From contig CM066031.1 of the NCBI GenBank assembly GCA_033557465.1, positions 1,672,640,800 through 1,672,704,799 of the forward strand: 64,000 nucleotides of DNA, in the 5' to 3' direction. The notes beneath the pieces are model-generated. The model was not told where the DNA came from and did no database searches. It saw only the letters and a list, made by a program, of their open reading frames with translations. The first letter of the stretch is position 1; each line of letters opens with the position of its first letter. This DNA is from Ichthyophis bannanicus. Lineage: Eukaryota > Chordata > Amphibia > Gymnophiona > Ichthyophiidae. Of the stretch, positions 43,078 through 52,909 are shown piece by piece. A program made the translations under genes and the position numbers.

Positions 43078-44785
43078 TCAGACATTGTGAGCCCTGATTC
43101 GGCGTTCCAGGGGAAACCCAGCCTGGGCCTGGGCAAAGGCTATGCATTCCGTCACCCAAATGGACAAGATATGCTTGGTGACCGCCAGCCCCAAGCGGCT
43201 GGAGTCAAAGGAAACGAAGAGCTGCCCGGATCTGCGGTGGTCCTGAGTCTGCTGTAGGTAGAAAAAGAGAACCCTCTTACAATCTAGGATGTGGAGAATC
43301 TCTGATGCCCGGTTGGCATGGGGCTTAGGGAAGAAAGTGGGCAGCACTATCTCTTGATTGAGATGAAAATCTGAGACAACCTTTGGAAGGAACTTTGGGC
43401 AAGTCCGCAGGACCACCCGGTTCTTACAGAACATGTATGGTGCCTTGTCCATCAGCACCTGCAGTTCACCGACTCTCCGGGCAGAGGTAAGAGCTATCAA
43501 GAAGGCCACCTTCCACGACAGGTGCTGCAGCGGGCAGGTAGCCATGGGCTCAAAGGACAGCTTGGTCAGCTGCACGACGCCCACACTGAGGTCCCATTTT
43601 GCCGGAGGAGGGTGGGTAGGAGACTTGGAAAGTAGCAGGCCTCGCATGAAACAAGAGACAAGCGGTAGCTCCGAAAGAGGTTTGCCCTCAATGTGGTGGT
43701 GGTTTGCTGAGATGGCAGGTGAACCCTAACCGAGTTAGACTTCGGTTCAGACTGCGAGAAGTGGAGCAGGTACTGCAAGACCAAACTGGTAGGACATGAA
43801 AACGGGTCCGCTCGGAGCTCTAAGCACCATACCGAGAACAGACGCCACTTGAAGGCATAAGCCCATCTGGTCAAGTCCTTCTGTGAGGGCAAAATAATGT
43901 CCTCGATCTCCACAGGGAGATGGTAGGAGGCTAGAGTGACCCACTCAGCCGTCAAGCTGTGAGGAACAGGGACCTCAGATTGGGATGAAAAAGCAGACCC
44001 TCGTCCTGCGTCAGCAGCTCCGGTGAGAATCCGAGCGGGGCCAGGGGCTCCGTTGAGATACGGAGCAGCAGGGGAAACCAAGGTTGCCTGAGCCACCTTG
44101 GGACTATGAGAATCAGAGGCCCTGTCCCCTGGACCTTGAGAAGGGTCCGTGCAATGAGGGACGTGGGGGGGGGGGGGAAAGCATATAGTAACCCCATATC
44201 CCACAAGATGAGGAAGGCATCGGAGGCCACCCTGCCTGGGTGTGGGAGAGGACCGCAGAACTGAGGAAGCTGCTAATTTGTCAGGCTGGCAAAGAGGTCC
44301 AGGTCCAGAGTCCCGCAATGCTGGAAAAGGCGCTGCACCATTTGGGGACACAGGCAACACGCGTGCGGCCAGAGGACCCTGCTGAGCCTGTCTGCCAATG
44401 CTTTGTCCTGAGCCGGTCCACCAATGCATTGTCCTGAGCCGGCAGCTAAGTGACCTGGATGGTCATGCCCTGGTTCACCGCAAAAGGAGCACAGGGTTGT
44501 CCCCTCCGAACAGAGGCTGTAGGAGCTGGTCCCCCCCCCACCCCACCGTTTGTTCACATAGAACATCGTGACTTGGTTGTCCGTCTGGCCAGCACCACTC
44601 GGTGCTGTAAGCGGTCCCTGAAAACCTGGAGAGCGAGGCGAATTGCCCGGAGTTCCAGCAGGTTGATCTGCTGCCAGGACTCGAGGGACCAGGACCCCTG
44701 AGTGCACCGTCCCTGACAGTGGGCTCCCCAGCACACTAGGGAGGCACCCATGGTCAATAACACCTGATGAGCCAGGGCTTAGGAG
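43078..44785 (-). pseudogene. DIRS-7 RNase H, post-RH segment and tyrosine recombinase remnant
   Basis: 44824-44273 gives RNase H pieces (LELRAIRLALQVF, DNQVTMFYVNKRWGGG). 44230-43952 gives the post-RH segment (SDAFLILWDMGLLYAFPPPP, PRWLRQPWFPLLLRI). 44429-43566 enters the YR (DIILPSQKDLTRWAYAFKWR, LFSVWCLELRADPFSCP, LSQSEPKSNSVRVHL). 43647-43078 carries LTSARRVGELQVL (box I) and QLFVSFDSSRLGLAVTKHI, and ends in IRAHNV with a stop. The HxxR arginine and terminal Tyr lie beyond that stop, in another frame. RT is absent. Confidence 0.8.
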
Positions 44786-44789
44786 GGCA

Positions 44790-46363
44790 TACCGCGAAGC
44801 AGGTTCCGAAACTCCTGCCACCAAGCCAGAGACTCTGCCGTGCTGGAAAGATAGAGATGGGGGTCTCTGCAGCCTCCGAGCTTCCTAGTGAGATCATGGA
44901 GCAACATCCCATTGTATAATTGGTAAACTTTGATGTGGCATGACAGCATGGAGCTCTGATAAGCCTTGCGCCCGAGGGTGTTGAGGGTACAAGACTCTCT
45001 GCCCGGCGGGACTGATGAACGCGTCTTCAGGCTCTTTAGCTTCCACATGGCCGATTCGACATTGAGGTGTGGGGAAGCTGGGCTTTCCGAAACCCCGGAC
45101 CTCGCTGGACCTTATACATAGCGTCCAGACGCTTGTTCACAATTGGGACAGAGGCCAAGGTCTCCCACATGCGGAGTAGGAGGAGGTTCAAAATGGGAGG
45201 AACCAGCACAGAGAAAGCCTCCCTCAGAGGAGCTTCATATTGCAGAATATCAAGCTCCTTAGGGAGGGGCTCCTCCTCTGATTCAGTGGCAAGCACTAGG
45301 GCCCGCACCATGTCCCAGATGAACTCCAGGAAGGAGGTGTCCTCGGGAGGTGACCGCCACCCCTGGGTCAGCAGGGAGGGGTCAGAGGGGAGGTCTCGGT
45401 GGGACCGAGTCTTTGGGGAGGTCTCTTCGTCGGACTCCCAGTCTGAGTAGTCCATGGAGGACTCTAGGTCGGGCAGCTCAAGAAAGGTTAGTGACCCACG
45501 CTGGATCTCCAAGGCAAAAACATGCCTGGAGCCGGAAGCACTCGCCTGCGATGATCTCATGCCCAAGGAAAGGGACGGAGATAGAGACCCACACCAAGGA
45601 TCCTCACGAGACCTCTGGCTCTCGGAGGTCGCAATGGCGGCCCAGGGAGTCCTTGAGGTCAAGATCCCTGTGGTCTTGAGGCGTGTGCCAGTAGGGCTGG
45701 GAATCAGCGCCTGCTGAGCAGTGAGGAACACAGAAACGCAGTGTTCCAAGGCCAGTATCCGGGCCTCCCACTTGGCAGTGGGTCCCTGCAATATTGACGC
45801 TGGGGTGACCAGGTCAAGAGACAAGGAGGAGAAGGGGTCCTTGCCGGGATGACCCTCGGGAGACCGAGCGCCTTCGCCAGAGGCCTCCTTATCTGTTTGA
45901 GGTACCTTACTGGGCCGCTCCCTCTCCAACTCCAGAAACTGCCGACGGGGGCTGAGAGAGAAGGCGCGTGACCTCTCATGCTTGTCTGGCACCCCCGACA
46001 GAGTCCTCGAGGCCTTCTTTTCTTCCGCTCGCGTTCAAGCAACCCTTGGTCAGAGTGCTGCCAGGTCTGGGGAGGAGCCTTGGGAGACTCCAGAACTTGC
46101 AGGGCCAAAGAGCGGGAGGCTACTGGGGATACTGGAGCTGCCTTACGGAAGAGATCATCCAGCTTCTGCTTATGACTGTGGATGGCCTTGGAGGACATCA
46201 TCTTACAGAGGGAGCATAGCTCTGGGTCATGGTCAGCTCCTAGACACCTGAGACAACAGTCATGGGTGTCTGTGAACCACATGTTTTTGGAGCATCTATC
46301 ACATTTTTTAAAGCCGAAGGCCAATGGGGCAAAACGGACCCCTGCGAGGTTGAAGAACCTCAA
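44790..46363 (-). pseudogene. DIRS-7 gag remnant
   Basis: The N-terminal frame (46363-45704) has LAFGFKKCDRCSKNMWFTDT, HDCCLRCLGADHDPELCSLC and KMMSSKA, the complete zinc motif. The next frame (45992-45036) has the acidic stretch and RMWETLASVPIVNKRLDAMY, KVQRGPGFRKAQLPHTSM. 45048-44779 has SSMLSCHIKVYQLYNGMLLH, DLTRKLGG, after which sequence passes directly into RNase H-adjacent pol. The start codon is uncertain; other copies begin 15-20 residues before the zinc motif. Confidence 0.8.
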
Positions 46364-47164
46364 TGCGGCCAGCGGTTAAAAAGGGCAGGAAGCGCGGTAA
46401 AGACAAAAAAAGGCAAAAAGAAAAACCCCGAGACCAGGGTCAAAGCAGAGGCGCTCGGGAGGCGGGAAGAGGACCGGCGAGGGCTGGTATAGCAAAAACC
46501 GGTTGAAAACAGAGAAAACCTTTTCTGTGGACGAGACACATGTCTGAAGGGCTCCGCGTAAAAAGGGAGACCGAGTAAGATGGTCCCCTTCCCGCCCAAA
46601 GGTGCTATGCATGCGTGGTGGCATTCCCAAAGACTTTCTTTGAAAGCTGGGGAAATGCTCCGCGCGGGCTCAGTCGCTGCCAACGTCTCCCATATGCGAG
46701 CACTAACTTCCTGATTGTTCCTGGAGAAGTTAGGCTTTTAGATAAAAAGTTGAAATCCAGGACCTCCAGAGTTGCATTCTCTGAAATGCTTCCTGTTCCA
46801 CGTGCAGGATCCAAGAGGCAAGCACAGCTCCGGATTCTCAATGTGTGGGCGAGATAGTGGTGCAGGGAAGAGGACTTTAGATTTGTCAGGAACTGGGTGA
46901 CATTCTGTAGAAGAAGGGATCTTTTTTGGAAGGATGAGCTCCATCTTAACCAAGGTGGACTCATACTGCCAACAATAATCTTTAAAAAGGAGATAGAGCA
47001 ACTAGAAATTGGGGAAAAACAGATACATAGTTCTGAAAAATCTAACTTTAAAGGACACTACCAAAACAGCGAGGTTAGGGCTTCCTGAAAGAGAGGTTGC
47101 AATAAAGGTAAAAGTAGTCCAGGTGCCCTTAAGGTGACATTTGACTTGCCAAATAAAGGATATA

Positions 47165-47571
47165 GCGTTATTAGAAAAGGTTTAGAGAAGAGCCACCAAA
47201 ATGGTAAAGGGGATGGAAGGATACCCCTATGAAGAAAGGCTAAAAAGGTTAGGGTTCTTTAACCTGGAAAAGAGATGGCCGAGGGGAGATATGATACAAG
47301 TCTATAAATTAATGAACGGAATGGAATAGATAAACGTAGATCGATTGTTTACGTTATCAGAATATAGGAAGACTAGGGGACATGCAATGAAGCTACAGGG
47401 TAAACTATTTAAGACTAATAAGAGAAAATATTTTTTCATTCAACGTGTAATCAAACTCTGGAATTTGTTACCGGAGGATGTAGTAAAAGCTGTTAGTGTA
47501 GCTGGGTTTAAAAAAGGTTTGGACAAGTTCCTGGAGGAAAGGTCCATAAACCATTATTAAAAAGGGACCCA
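47165..47571 (+). pseudogene. CR1 ORF2 C-terminal domain
   Basis: It encodes [47 protein letters not shown] and, after a stop at 47328, YRKTRGHAMKLQGKLFKTNK, RKYFFIQRVIKLWNLLPEDV and VKAVSVAGFKKGLDKFLEER. This is the standard CR1 C-terminus. It is followed by the L2-b insertion and then the CR1 3' UTR at 51374. Confidence 0.85.
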
Positions 47572-47870
47572 GGATATTTATTTATTTATTTTATTTATTT
47601 ACAGTCTCTTATATACCGCACTATTCATCATCAGCGCGGTGCACATGGAACAAAATGCTCAGTACATATAACACGTATGAGTTTACAGGTAACAGGGTAT
47701 AAATAACTTGGATAACCGGGGTAACTATTTACAAAACATACTACATGGAATCATATACACAGAAGATACATAGAAAAACCAGCCCACTGTAGGAATGAAT
47801 ATCACACTTCGTGAGTTGTTGATATACCCTAGATTTATCTGGGACTGGTATCAGTGGGTGTTATTGGGCT

Positions 47871-50800
47871 CTAGGTGACGCCATTGGGTTCTATAAGATA
47901 TTTGTTGAAGAGGTGGCATTTGAGGGCTTTCCTAAACTGTGTCAGGCTCCTAATAGCCCGGATATCAGGGGGTAGTGCGTTCCAGCATATTGGGGCACTG
48001 AGACTGAAGGCTCTGTTGGCTGTCGATTTAGTGCAAGTGGTAAGTTCCTTCGGGATTTTGAGGGAGTTTATAGCCATGGATCTCCTTGTTCTATTAGGAG
48101 ATGTGCTATGGATGAGTGAGGATAAGGATGCCGATGTGAGATTATTGACAGCTTTAAAAGTAATTATCAAGGTCTTGAAAACTATTCTAGCTTGAATAGG
48201 GAGCCAATGCAACTGTATCAGCAGGGGCGTAACGTGGTCGTACCTGGAGGCTCCATGGATGACTCTTGCAGCCGCGTTCATGGCTAGCTGAAGCGGGTTT
48301 AATGTAGATTGGGGAAGACCTTGTAATATGACGTTGGCATAGTCGAAATGGGGTATAACCAACGCCTGGAAGATTGTCCGGAAATCGGTTGGATCAAGCA
48401 TGGAACGTAGGTGTCTAAGTGAGCGGATCTTGTAGTAAACTGATCTGACTATGTTACCTATGTGGGCTTTCATGTCTAGGCGTTGATCTAGTGTGACTCC
48501 CAAATATCGTATTGAGGATTTAGATTGCAACTCCGCTTCTTTTACTTTAAGATATTTTGGGGGGGTAAAATTGGGATTCCTTGTTATGAAGAGTACTTCA
48601 GTTTTCTTATGTTGTATTCTGAGGTTTTGAGACAGGAGCCAGTCAGATATTGCATTGAAGCAACTCGTCAGTGGGGAGAGGTCCAGATGCTCGGTAGAGA
48701 AGGGGATGTAAAGCAGGACATCGTCTGCATATAACATGCAGTCAACCTTGAAAGACCGGATGATATTACAAATTGGCTGCATGTAAATATTGAAAAGGAG
48801 CGCAGAAAGGGAGGATCCTTGAGGAACTCCTTGGCTTTGGTGGAAAGGTTCAGACTTTATCCCTCCAGAACGAACATGCTGCCATCTTTCGGACAGGTAG
48901 GATCTGCACCATTCAAGCGCTTTTCCATTAATGCCTTTGTCAGTCAGACGTCCTAGTAGAAGCTCATGATTTACTGAGTCAAAAGCTGCAGCAATGTCCA
49001 GAAAAATGAGTGCAAATCCTTGACGGATGTCGTCGATGCCAGTGATTATTTTGCAGAAGAGGGTGGTAAGGAGGGTTTCCACTCCATGGAATTCCCTAAA
49101 ACCATGTTGGCAGGGGTCTAATGGTGCAGCGGAGTCAATGTGGTCCTGCAGTTGCTTTTGGGCCTCCTTTTCGATGATTTTCGCGAGTAGTGGAATACTA
49201 GATATGGGTCTGTAGGATTCCACCTGTTGGGGGTCAAGCTTGCAGTTTTTTAGCAGAGGTCTGATAGAGGTGTGCTTAAGGGCTGAAGGGAAGGAGCCAG
49301 TTGAGAAGGAGAGATTCGTTATTTTGGCCAGTACTGAGCTGAAGTGACTGCGAAGCTCCTTGATCCAGAAGGCTGGGCATGGATCGGTCTGAGCAGTACT
49401 AGTGTTAAGGGCTGCAATAGTTTCTTCAATTCCTCTCTTGGAGGGGGTGGAAAACATGGTTAGGGTTGTTTGGCAGTTTTGCTCCGTGGTAGAGGCTATA
49501 GTAGAGGTTTTGTTAGTCTGACATATCTTGGATTGTAAATAGGTTGCAAAATCTTGTGGGTGTAGCTCAAATGGAGGTCCAGAGGATGGTTCCTTGGATA
49601 AAGTCTTGACAAGGTCGAAGAGGTCATGTGGTTTATTAAGTGATCTCATTAAGGTGTCAGAGTAGTACTGCTTCATCGTGTTGGTGATTGTGTTGCGATG
49701 TGCAGCCAGATGACAGTTGTATGCTGACAGGTCATTTAAAGAGTGAGATCGGCGCCAGCGTTTCTCCAGTTTCCGTAAGCGGTTAAGTGATGCTTTAAGA
49801 TCAGCTGAGTACCATGGGGCACTTACTCTTTTACCTGAAGGCCTGTTGGATGTTGTACGTAGGGCAATTGAGCTGAGGCAATTGTTCCATTGAGAAATTA
49901 GGTCGTCAAGGTTCTGGGTGGATTCAGAGATGAGTTGCTGCGTTTCAGCCAGGATAAGATCTCTGTTGTAAGGCTTGAAAGATCGAGAGGGTGGTCTTGC
50001 GGTGTTGCTTTGGATTTTGTTGGTTTTTGCGTAGGCTTTGTAAGAGGGAATCTGCATGATGATCAGTTTGTGATCTGACCAAGGAACAGAAGTTATGGAG
50101 GTTATGGGATCCTGGGCTGGGTTAAGAGAGGTTTGCGGGGCGAATACAAGGTCCAAGATATTTCCCTTATTATGGGTAGAATCATTAACTAGTTGCTTGA
50201 AGCCAAGATTTTCCAGGGCATCCAAGAAGGCTGTTGCTTGATGATCTTGCAATGTAGGCAGGTTGAAGTCGCCTAGGATCCAATTTGGGAGGCCTGGGTT
50301 ATGAGTGTTGGATGCCAGATCAATGATAGCCGAGAGATCATCTGGGGAAGCTGAGGGTGCTCTGTAAAGCAGGTTGATTATGCAGCGTTTGTTGGAGATG
50401 GTGACGGTCTCAAGGTAGTTTGTATTGGTGGTGTGCACTGTTCGAAAATGGAGGTCTGTCCTGGTGAGGATGAGCACGCCACCTCCTCTTTTTTCTTGCC
50501 TATGACTTGAATGTATGGTGAAATTCTGAGGGAGAAGCTGGTTGAGTATTACATTGTCTTCAGCAGATAACCACGTCTCAGTGACCATGAGTATATCAAG
50601 GCCGTGGCTGGCAATTAGGTCAGTGACGGCTGGCCACTTCTTCCGGATAGAACGGGCATTGATGAGGGCACATTTTAGGCTGTGAGGGTAGGAGTTTTGA
50701 ATTTGTTTCGGTTTCATATTGTGTTGAAGAGCAATGTGTAACAGATGGGGGTGGTGTGAGCGGGAGTCCCAAGTTATGTTGTTATGGGAAGCACTAGTCC

Positions 50801-50924
50801 ACCTTCTCCCATGGCTCAGTAATATTGGAATCTGGTTGGATGATGTGGTTGAGGCTAGAGAGTTGGAGAACCAGCCTGAAAGGACGAAATAGCATCCTAT
50901 TATGGTGGTAATGAGGGAACCCAT
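47871..50924 (-). CDS. L2-type LINE ORF2: endonuclease-reverse transcriptase, intact (1017 aa)
   Basis: The open frame is uninterrupted. Residues 1-25 are strikingly hydrophobic (MGSLITTIIGCYFVLSGWFS). An apurinic-type endonuclease follows at about 85-290 (CALINARSIRKKWPAV, VTETWLS, KRGGGVLIL, WILGDFNLP, SVPWSDHKLI). The RT is at about 520-800 (SYRPISSIPLLAKIIEK, FLDIAAAFDSVNHELLLGRL, QGVPQGSSLSALLFNIYMQP, CMLYADDVLLY with catalytic YADD). The C-terminal L2 domain follows (LHWLPIQARIVFKTLIITFK, NRAFSLSAPICWNALPPDIR). Endonuclease Asp/His and RT Asp pairs are present. The start is the first Met of the frame; no ORF1 precedes it. Such proteins nick genomic DNA and prime reverse transcription there. 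All usual domains are complete, so recent activity is plausible. Confidence 0.9.
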   Translation of the reverse strand: MGSLITTIIGCYFVLSGWFSNSLASTTSSNQIPILLSHGRRWTSASHNNITWDSRSHHPHLLHIALQHNMKPKQIQNSYPHSLKCALINARSIRKKWPAVTDLIASHGLDILMVTETWLSAEDNVILNQLLPQNFTIHSSHRQEKRGGGVLILTRTDLHFRTVHTTNTNYLETVTISNKRCIINLLYRAPSASPDDLSAIIDLASNTHNPGLPNWILGDFNLPTLQDHQATAFLDALENLGFKQLVNDSTHNKGNILDLVFAPQTSLNPAQDPITSITSVPWSDHKLIIMQIPSYKAYAKTNKIQSNTARPPSRSFKPYNRDLILAETQQLISESTQNLDDLISQWNNCLSSIALRTTSNRPSGKRVSAPWYSADLKASLNRLRKLEKRWRRSHSLNDLSAYNCHLAAHRNTITNTMKQYYSDTLMRSLNKPHDLFDLVKTLSKEPSSGPPFELHPQDFATYLQSKICQTNKTSTIASTTEQNCQTTLTMFSTPSKRGIEETIAALNTSTAQTDPCPAFWIKELRSHFSSVLAKITNLSFSTGSFPSALKHTSIRPLLKNCKLDPQQVESYRPISSIPLLAKIIEKEAQKQLQDHIDSAAPLDPCQHGFREFHGVETLLTTLFCKIITGIDDIRQGFALIFLDIAAAFDSVNHELLLGRLTDKGINGKALEWCRSYLSERWQHVRSGGIKSEPFHQSQGVPQGSSLSALLFNIYMQPICNIIRSFKVDCMLYADDVLLYIPFSTEHLDLSPLTSCFNAISDWLLSQNLRIQHKKTEVLFITRNPNFTPPKYLKVKEAELQSKSSIRYLGVTLDQRLDMKAHIGNIVRSVYYKIRSLRHLRSMLDPTDFRTIFQALVIPHFDYANVILQGLPQSTLNPLQLAMNAAARVIHGASRYDHVTPLLIQLHWLPIQARIVFKTLIITFKAVNNLTSASLSSLIHSTSPNRTRRSMAINSLKIPKELTTCTKSTANRAFSLSAPICWNALPPDIRAIRSLTQFRKALKCHLFNKYLIEPNGVT

Positions 50925-51059
50925 CTTGTCAGAGCACTATGTGAATGGGAGTGGGTCAATCTGGTTAGACTAACAGGAAGTTATTGACAAACTCTTGGTA
51001 CTTAGTGTAGTATACTGTGTGACAGCAGACACTATGATCACGGGCAATGGTTAAAGTTA

Positions 51060-51370
51060 GCTAACTAGTACAATAACTTGATGACTGGAACTGGTGAGAC
51101 TACTGACAACAGTAAAGTAGATTGTTGTCAATAGTAGGTTATTGCTAGCACTACGATGGTGACTGGAGTTAATAAGGCTACTGACAACAGTGTAGAGTTT
51201 GATTTGCAATGGGATATTACTGGCTACTGACAGCAGTATGGAGAATGGCTACTGACAACAGTATAGAGGCTGATTTGCAATGGAATGTTACTGACAATGG
51301 AGTATTACTGGCTACTGACAACAGTATAGAGACTGGCTACTGACAACAGTATAGTGGCTGATTTGCACTG
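51060..51370 (-). repeat. Imperfect tandem repeats in the L2-b 5' UTR
   Basis: Units built on CTACTGACAACAGTATAG, AGGCTGATTTGCAATGG (plus-strand reading) recur at least five times with variable spacing. Their position just upstream of the ORF suggests an internal promoter or 5' regulatory array. This is inference only. Confidence 0.7.
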
Positions 51371-51719
51371 CTTGACCCAATACAAGCACTGTGGAACCTG
51401 TGTCTTTTGGGGAAACTGTTAGGTACGTATGACCTAGATTGGCCACTGTTGGAAACAGGATACTGGGCTCGATGTACCTTGGTCTGACCCAGTATGGCAT
51501 ATCTTATGTTCTTATGAGTTCTTCTAGGTCACTTCAGACAAGTAAGTTGTATTCCCCTACCAGCAGTGAAAAATCCAGAGTTTTCTTATGACTTAATCCT
51601 GCAACTATATCCGAGGCAGTTAGGGGCATACTTCCCCAGTATTCATACCCAAGTCATGGTCAATGACCCCTAACCACAGACAACCTCAATGAGGTTAATA
51701 AGGATCAATAGTCCAAGAA

Positions 51720-52145
51720 CAGGGCCAGCCGAGGGGTAGCTTCCGCCACAGGCAGAAGCCCCCACCATGCTGCACCAACCTTCCTTGTTACCCAGATCCA
51801 TCTTCTCATTTTGCAGGGGGGGGGGGGGGGACAGCAGCAACAGCATGACTCTTCGACTGTTTTGAAAGCAGTAGCGGGGTGCCACTATTTCATTGCACCA
51901 GTAGACCATGTGCTTCGGCGCCCGCATGCACGCTTATGGCCTGCCACTCCTGTCCTCCTCCTCCAACAGTATGTTGCAGGAACCAAAGGCCATGGTTTTC
52001 ACGCCACTGATGTAGAAGAGCATGACCTGCCCTGGGTACTCAAGTGGTGGCACAAAGCCACCACTTAAAAAAATCATGGCAGCCACCCACTGGGTCTGCT
52101 GCCCTAGGCAGCCGCCCAGTCTGCCTAGTGACCAGGCCAGCTATG
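51720..52145. other. Unclassified repeat-like segment in DIRS-8
   Basis: G+C-richer block with a poly-G run (51818-51832) between AT-rich DIRS-8 flanks. Its edges share CAGGCCAG/GGGCCAGCC-like sequence. I recognise no ORF or known repeat family. Confidence 0.35.
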
Positions 52146-52789
52146 TTCAAGTAACAAAACTTTATACAGAAAACTCTTTATATAATAAGTCTGACAAGAA
52201 GAATATACTCATAGCCAACAGAGCCAATCTGCAGAAACCAGCAGATCACAACAGATTCACAGGATCAGGTCCTGGGCTGGCCTCGCAGGACTGAAGGAAG
52301 CAGAAATTAGACCTTACCTGCTAATTGTCTTTCCAGGAGATCTCTCCGGGCCAGTCCAGGAACAAGAGGGTTGTCAATCCTCTCCAGCAACTGAGGACTG
52401 AAAAAACTGAAGTTTTGCATAGCTGGCATCTGGCTCCCCCTGCTGGCAACCTTCAGTCTATTCATAACAAAGCAGTCGAAGAACAAAAGCACAAAAGTAA
52501 AGAAAAAAGTCATATGGTGAAACTAAATACTTACAAGCAGGAAATAACAAAAATGTATATAAGTAAGATTCTTTTTTTTTTTTTTTTTTTAATTTTTTTT
52601 TTCTTTTTTTAACTGCAAGACACGAAACCAAGAAAAAAACCACCTCGTGAAAGCCCCAGAGACCAACCTGAGGAAAAAATCTGACCACCTAACCAACGAG
52701 GAGAAATGTAGCCAACGCTGACTTGCCATTTAAATAACTCACCAACGTATGCCCAAAGGACCTAAATCACAGATAAATAACACGGGTGG

Positions 52790-52890
52790 GTCCTGGACTG
52801 GCCCGGAGAGATCTCCAGGAAAGACAATTAGCAGGTAAGGTCTAATTTCTGCTTCCTGATCGTCTCTCCGGGCCAGTCCAGGAACAAGAG
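52790..52890 (-). repeat. ICR of DIRS-9
   Basis: The reverse complement of the left end (TCCTGGACTGGCCCGGAGAG through GGTCTAATTTCTGC) is fused to the reverse complement of the right end (TTCCTGATCGTCTCTCCGGG). It spells the joint AGGAA-GCAGAAATT that matches the integration core. Confidence 0.9.
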
Positions 52891-52909
52891 GGAAGTACCA
52901 GAGCAGTAT

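Larger units (their letters stand above)
42404..46730 (-). mobile_element. DIRS-7 (alpha family), RT deleted
   Basis: The left terminus is AGTGTAGTTACTCACCTGC, the ICR is 42665-42762 and the right ITR ends TTGTTCCTGGAGAAGT at 46730. AGT is present at both edges in a CR1 target that would read AAAAAGTTAGGC. The interior has YR, post-RH and RNase H, then jumps at about 44790 straight into mid-gag, losing the RT. The element is 4.3 kb, against 5.8 kb for DIRS-5. Confidence 0.87.
41850..47090 (+). pseudogene. CR1 ORF1 remnant (coiled coil plus SGNH-esterase-like), interrupted by DIRS-7
   Basis: Left of DIRS-7, SKELLALREQI, SLEARVADLEELSKTERY and TEEIYKD form a short coiled coil. MDVLVSDSILNI near 42190 resembles the GDS block of SGNH esterases. 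Right of DIRS-7 the frame resumes with RLLDKKLKSRTSRVAFSEML, PVPRAGSKRQAQLRILNVWA and LFWKDELHLNQGG, the last resembling the DxxH block. A coiled coil followed by an SGNH esterase is the known layout of CR1/L3 ORF1 proteins. Stops and shifts are frequent, so it is inactive. The assignment is by motif order. Confidence 0.62.
47572..51373 (-). mobile_element. L2-b: near full-length L2-type LINE
   Basis: The 3' end is at the left (ATTT-rich, TATATACCGCAC...). The single ORF is at 47871-50924, and 450 bp of 5' UTR contains internal repeats up to 51373. GACCCA occurs just outside both ends (47566-47571 and 51374-51379). It interrupts the tail of the plus-strand CR1. Confidence 0.87.
41756..51517 (+). 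mobile_element. CR1 LINE (plus strand) split by DIRS-7 and by L2-b
   Basis: Pieces are 41756-42403 (ORF1 region), 46728-47571 (rest of ORF1, then a jump to the ORF2 C-terminus) and 51374-51517 (3' UTR, GATTGGCCACTGTTGGAAAC, CAGTATGGCATATC, ending TTATGTTCTTATG). DIRS-7 sits inside ORF1 and the L2 sits at the ORF2/3' UTR border with GACCCA on both sides. Most of ORF2 is deleted at about 47165. Confidence 0.78.

Noticed and set aside
51820..52068. Plus-strand ORF beside a poly-G run in the unclassified block
   Set aside because: It starts in a homopolymer, has no domain and shows no homology with anything else in the window.
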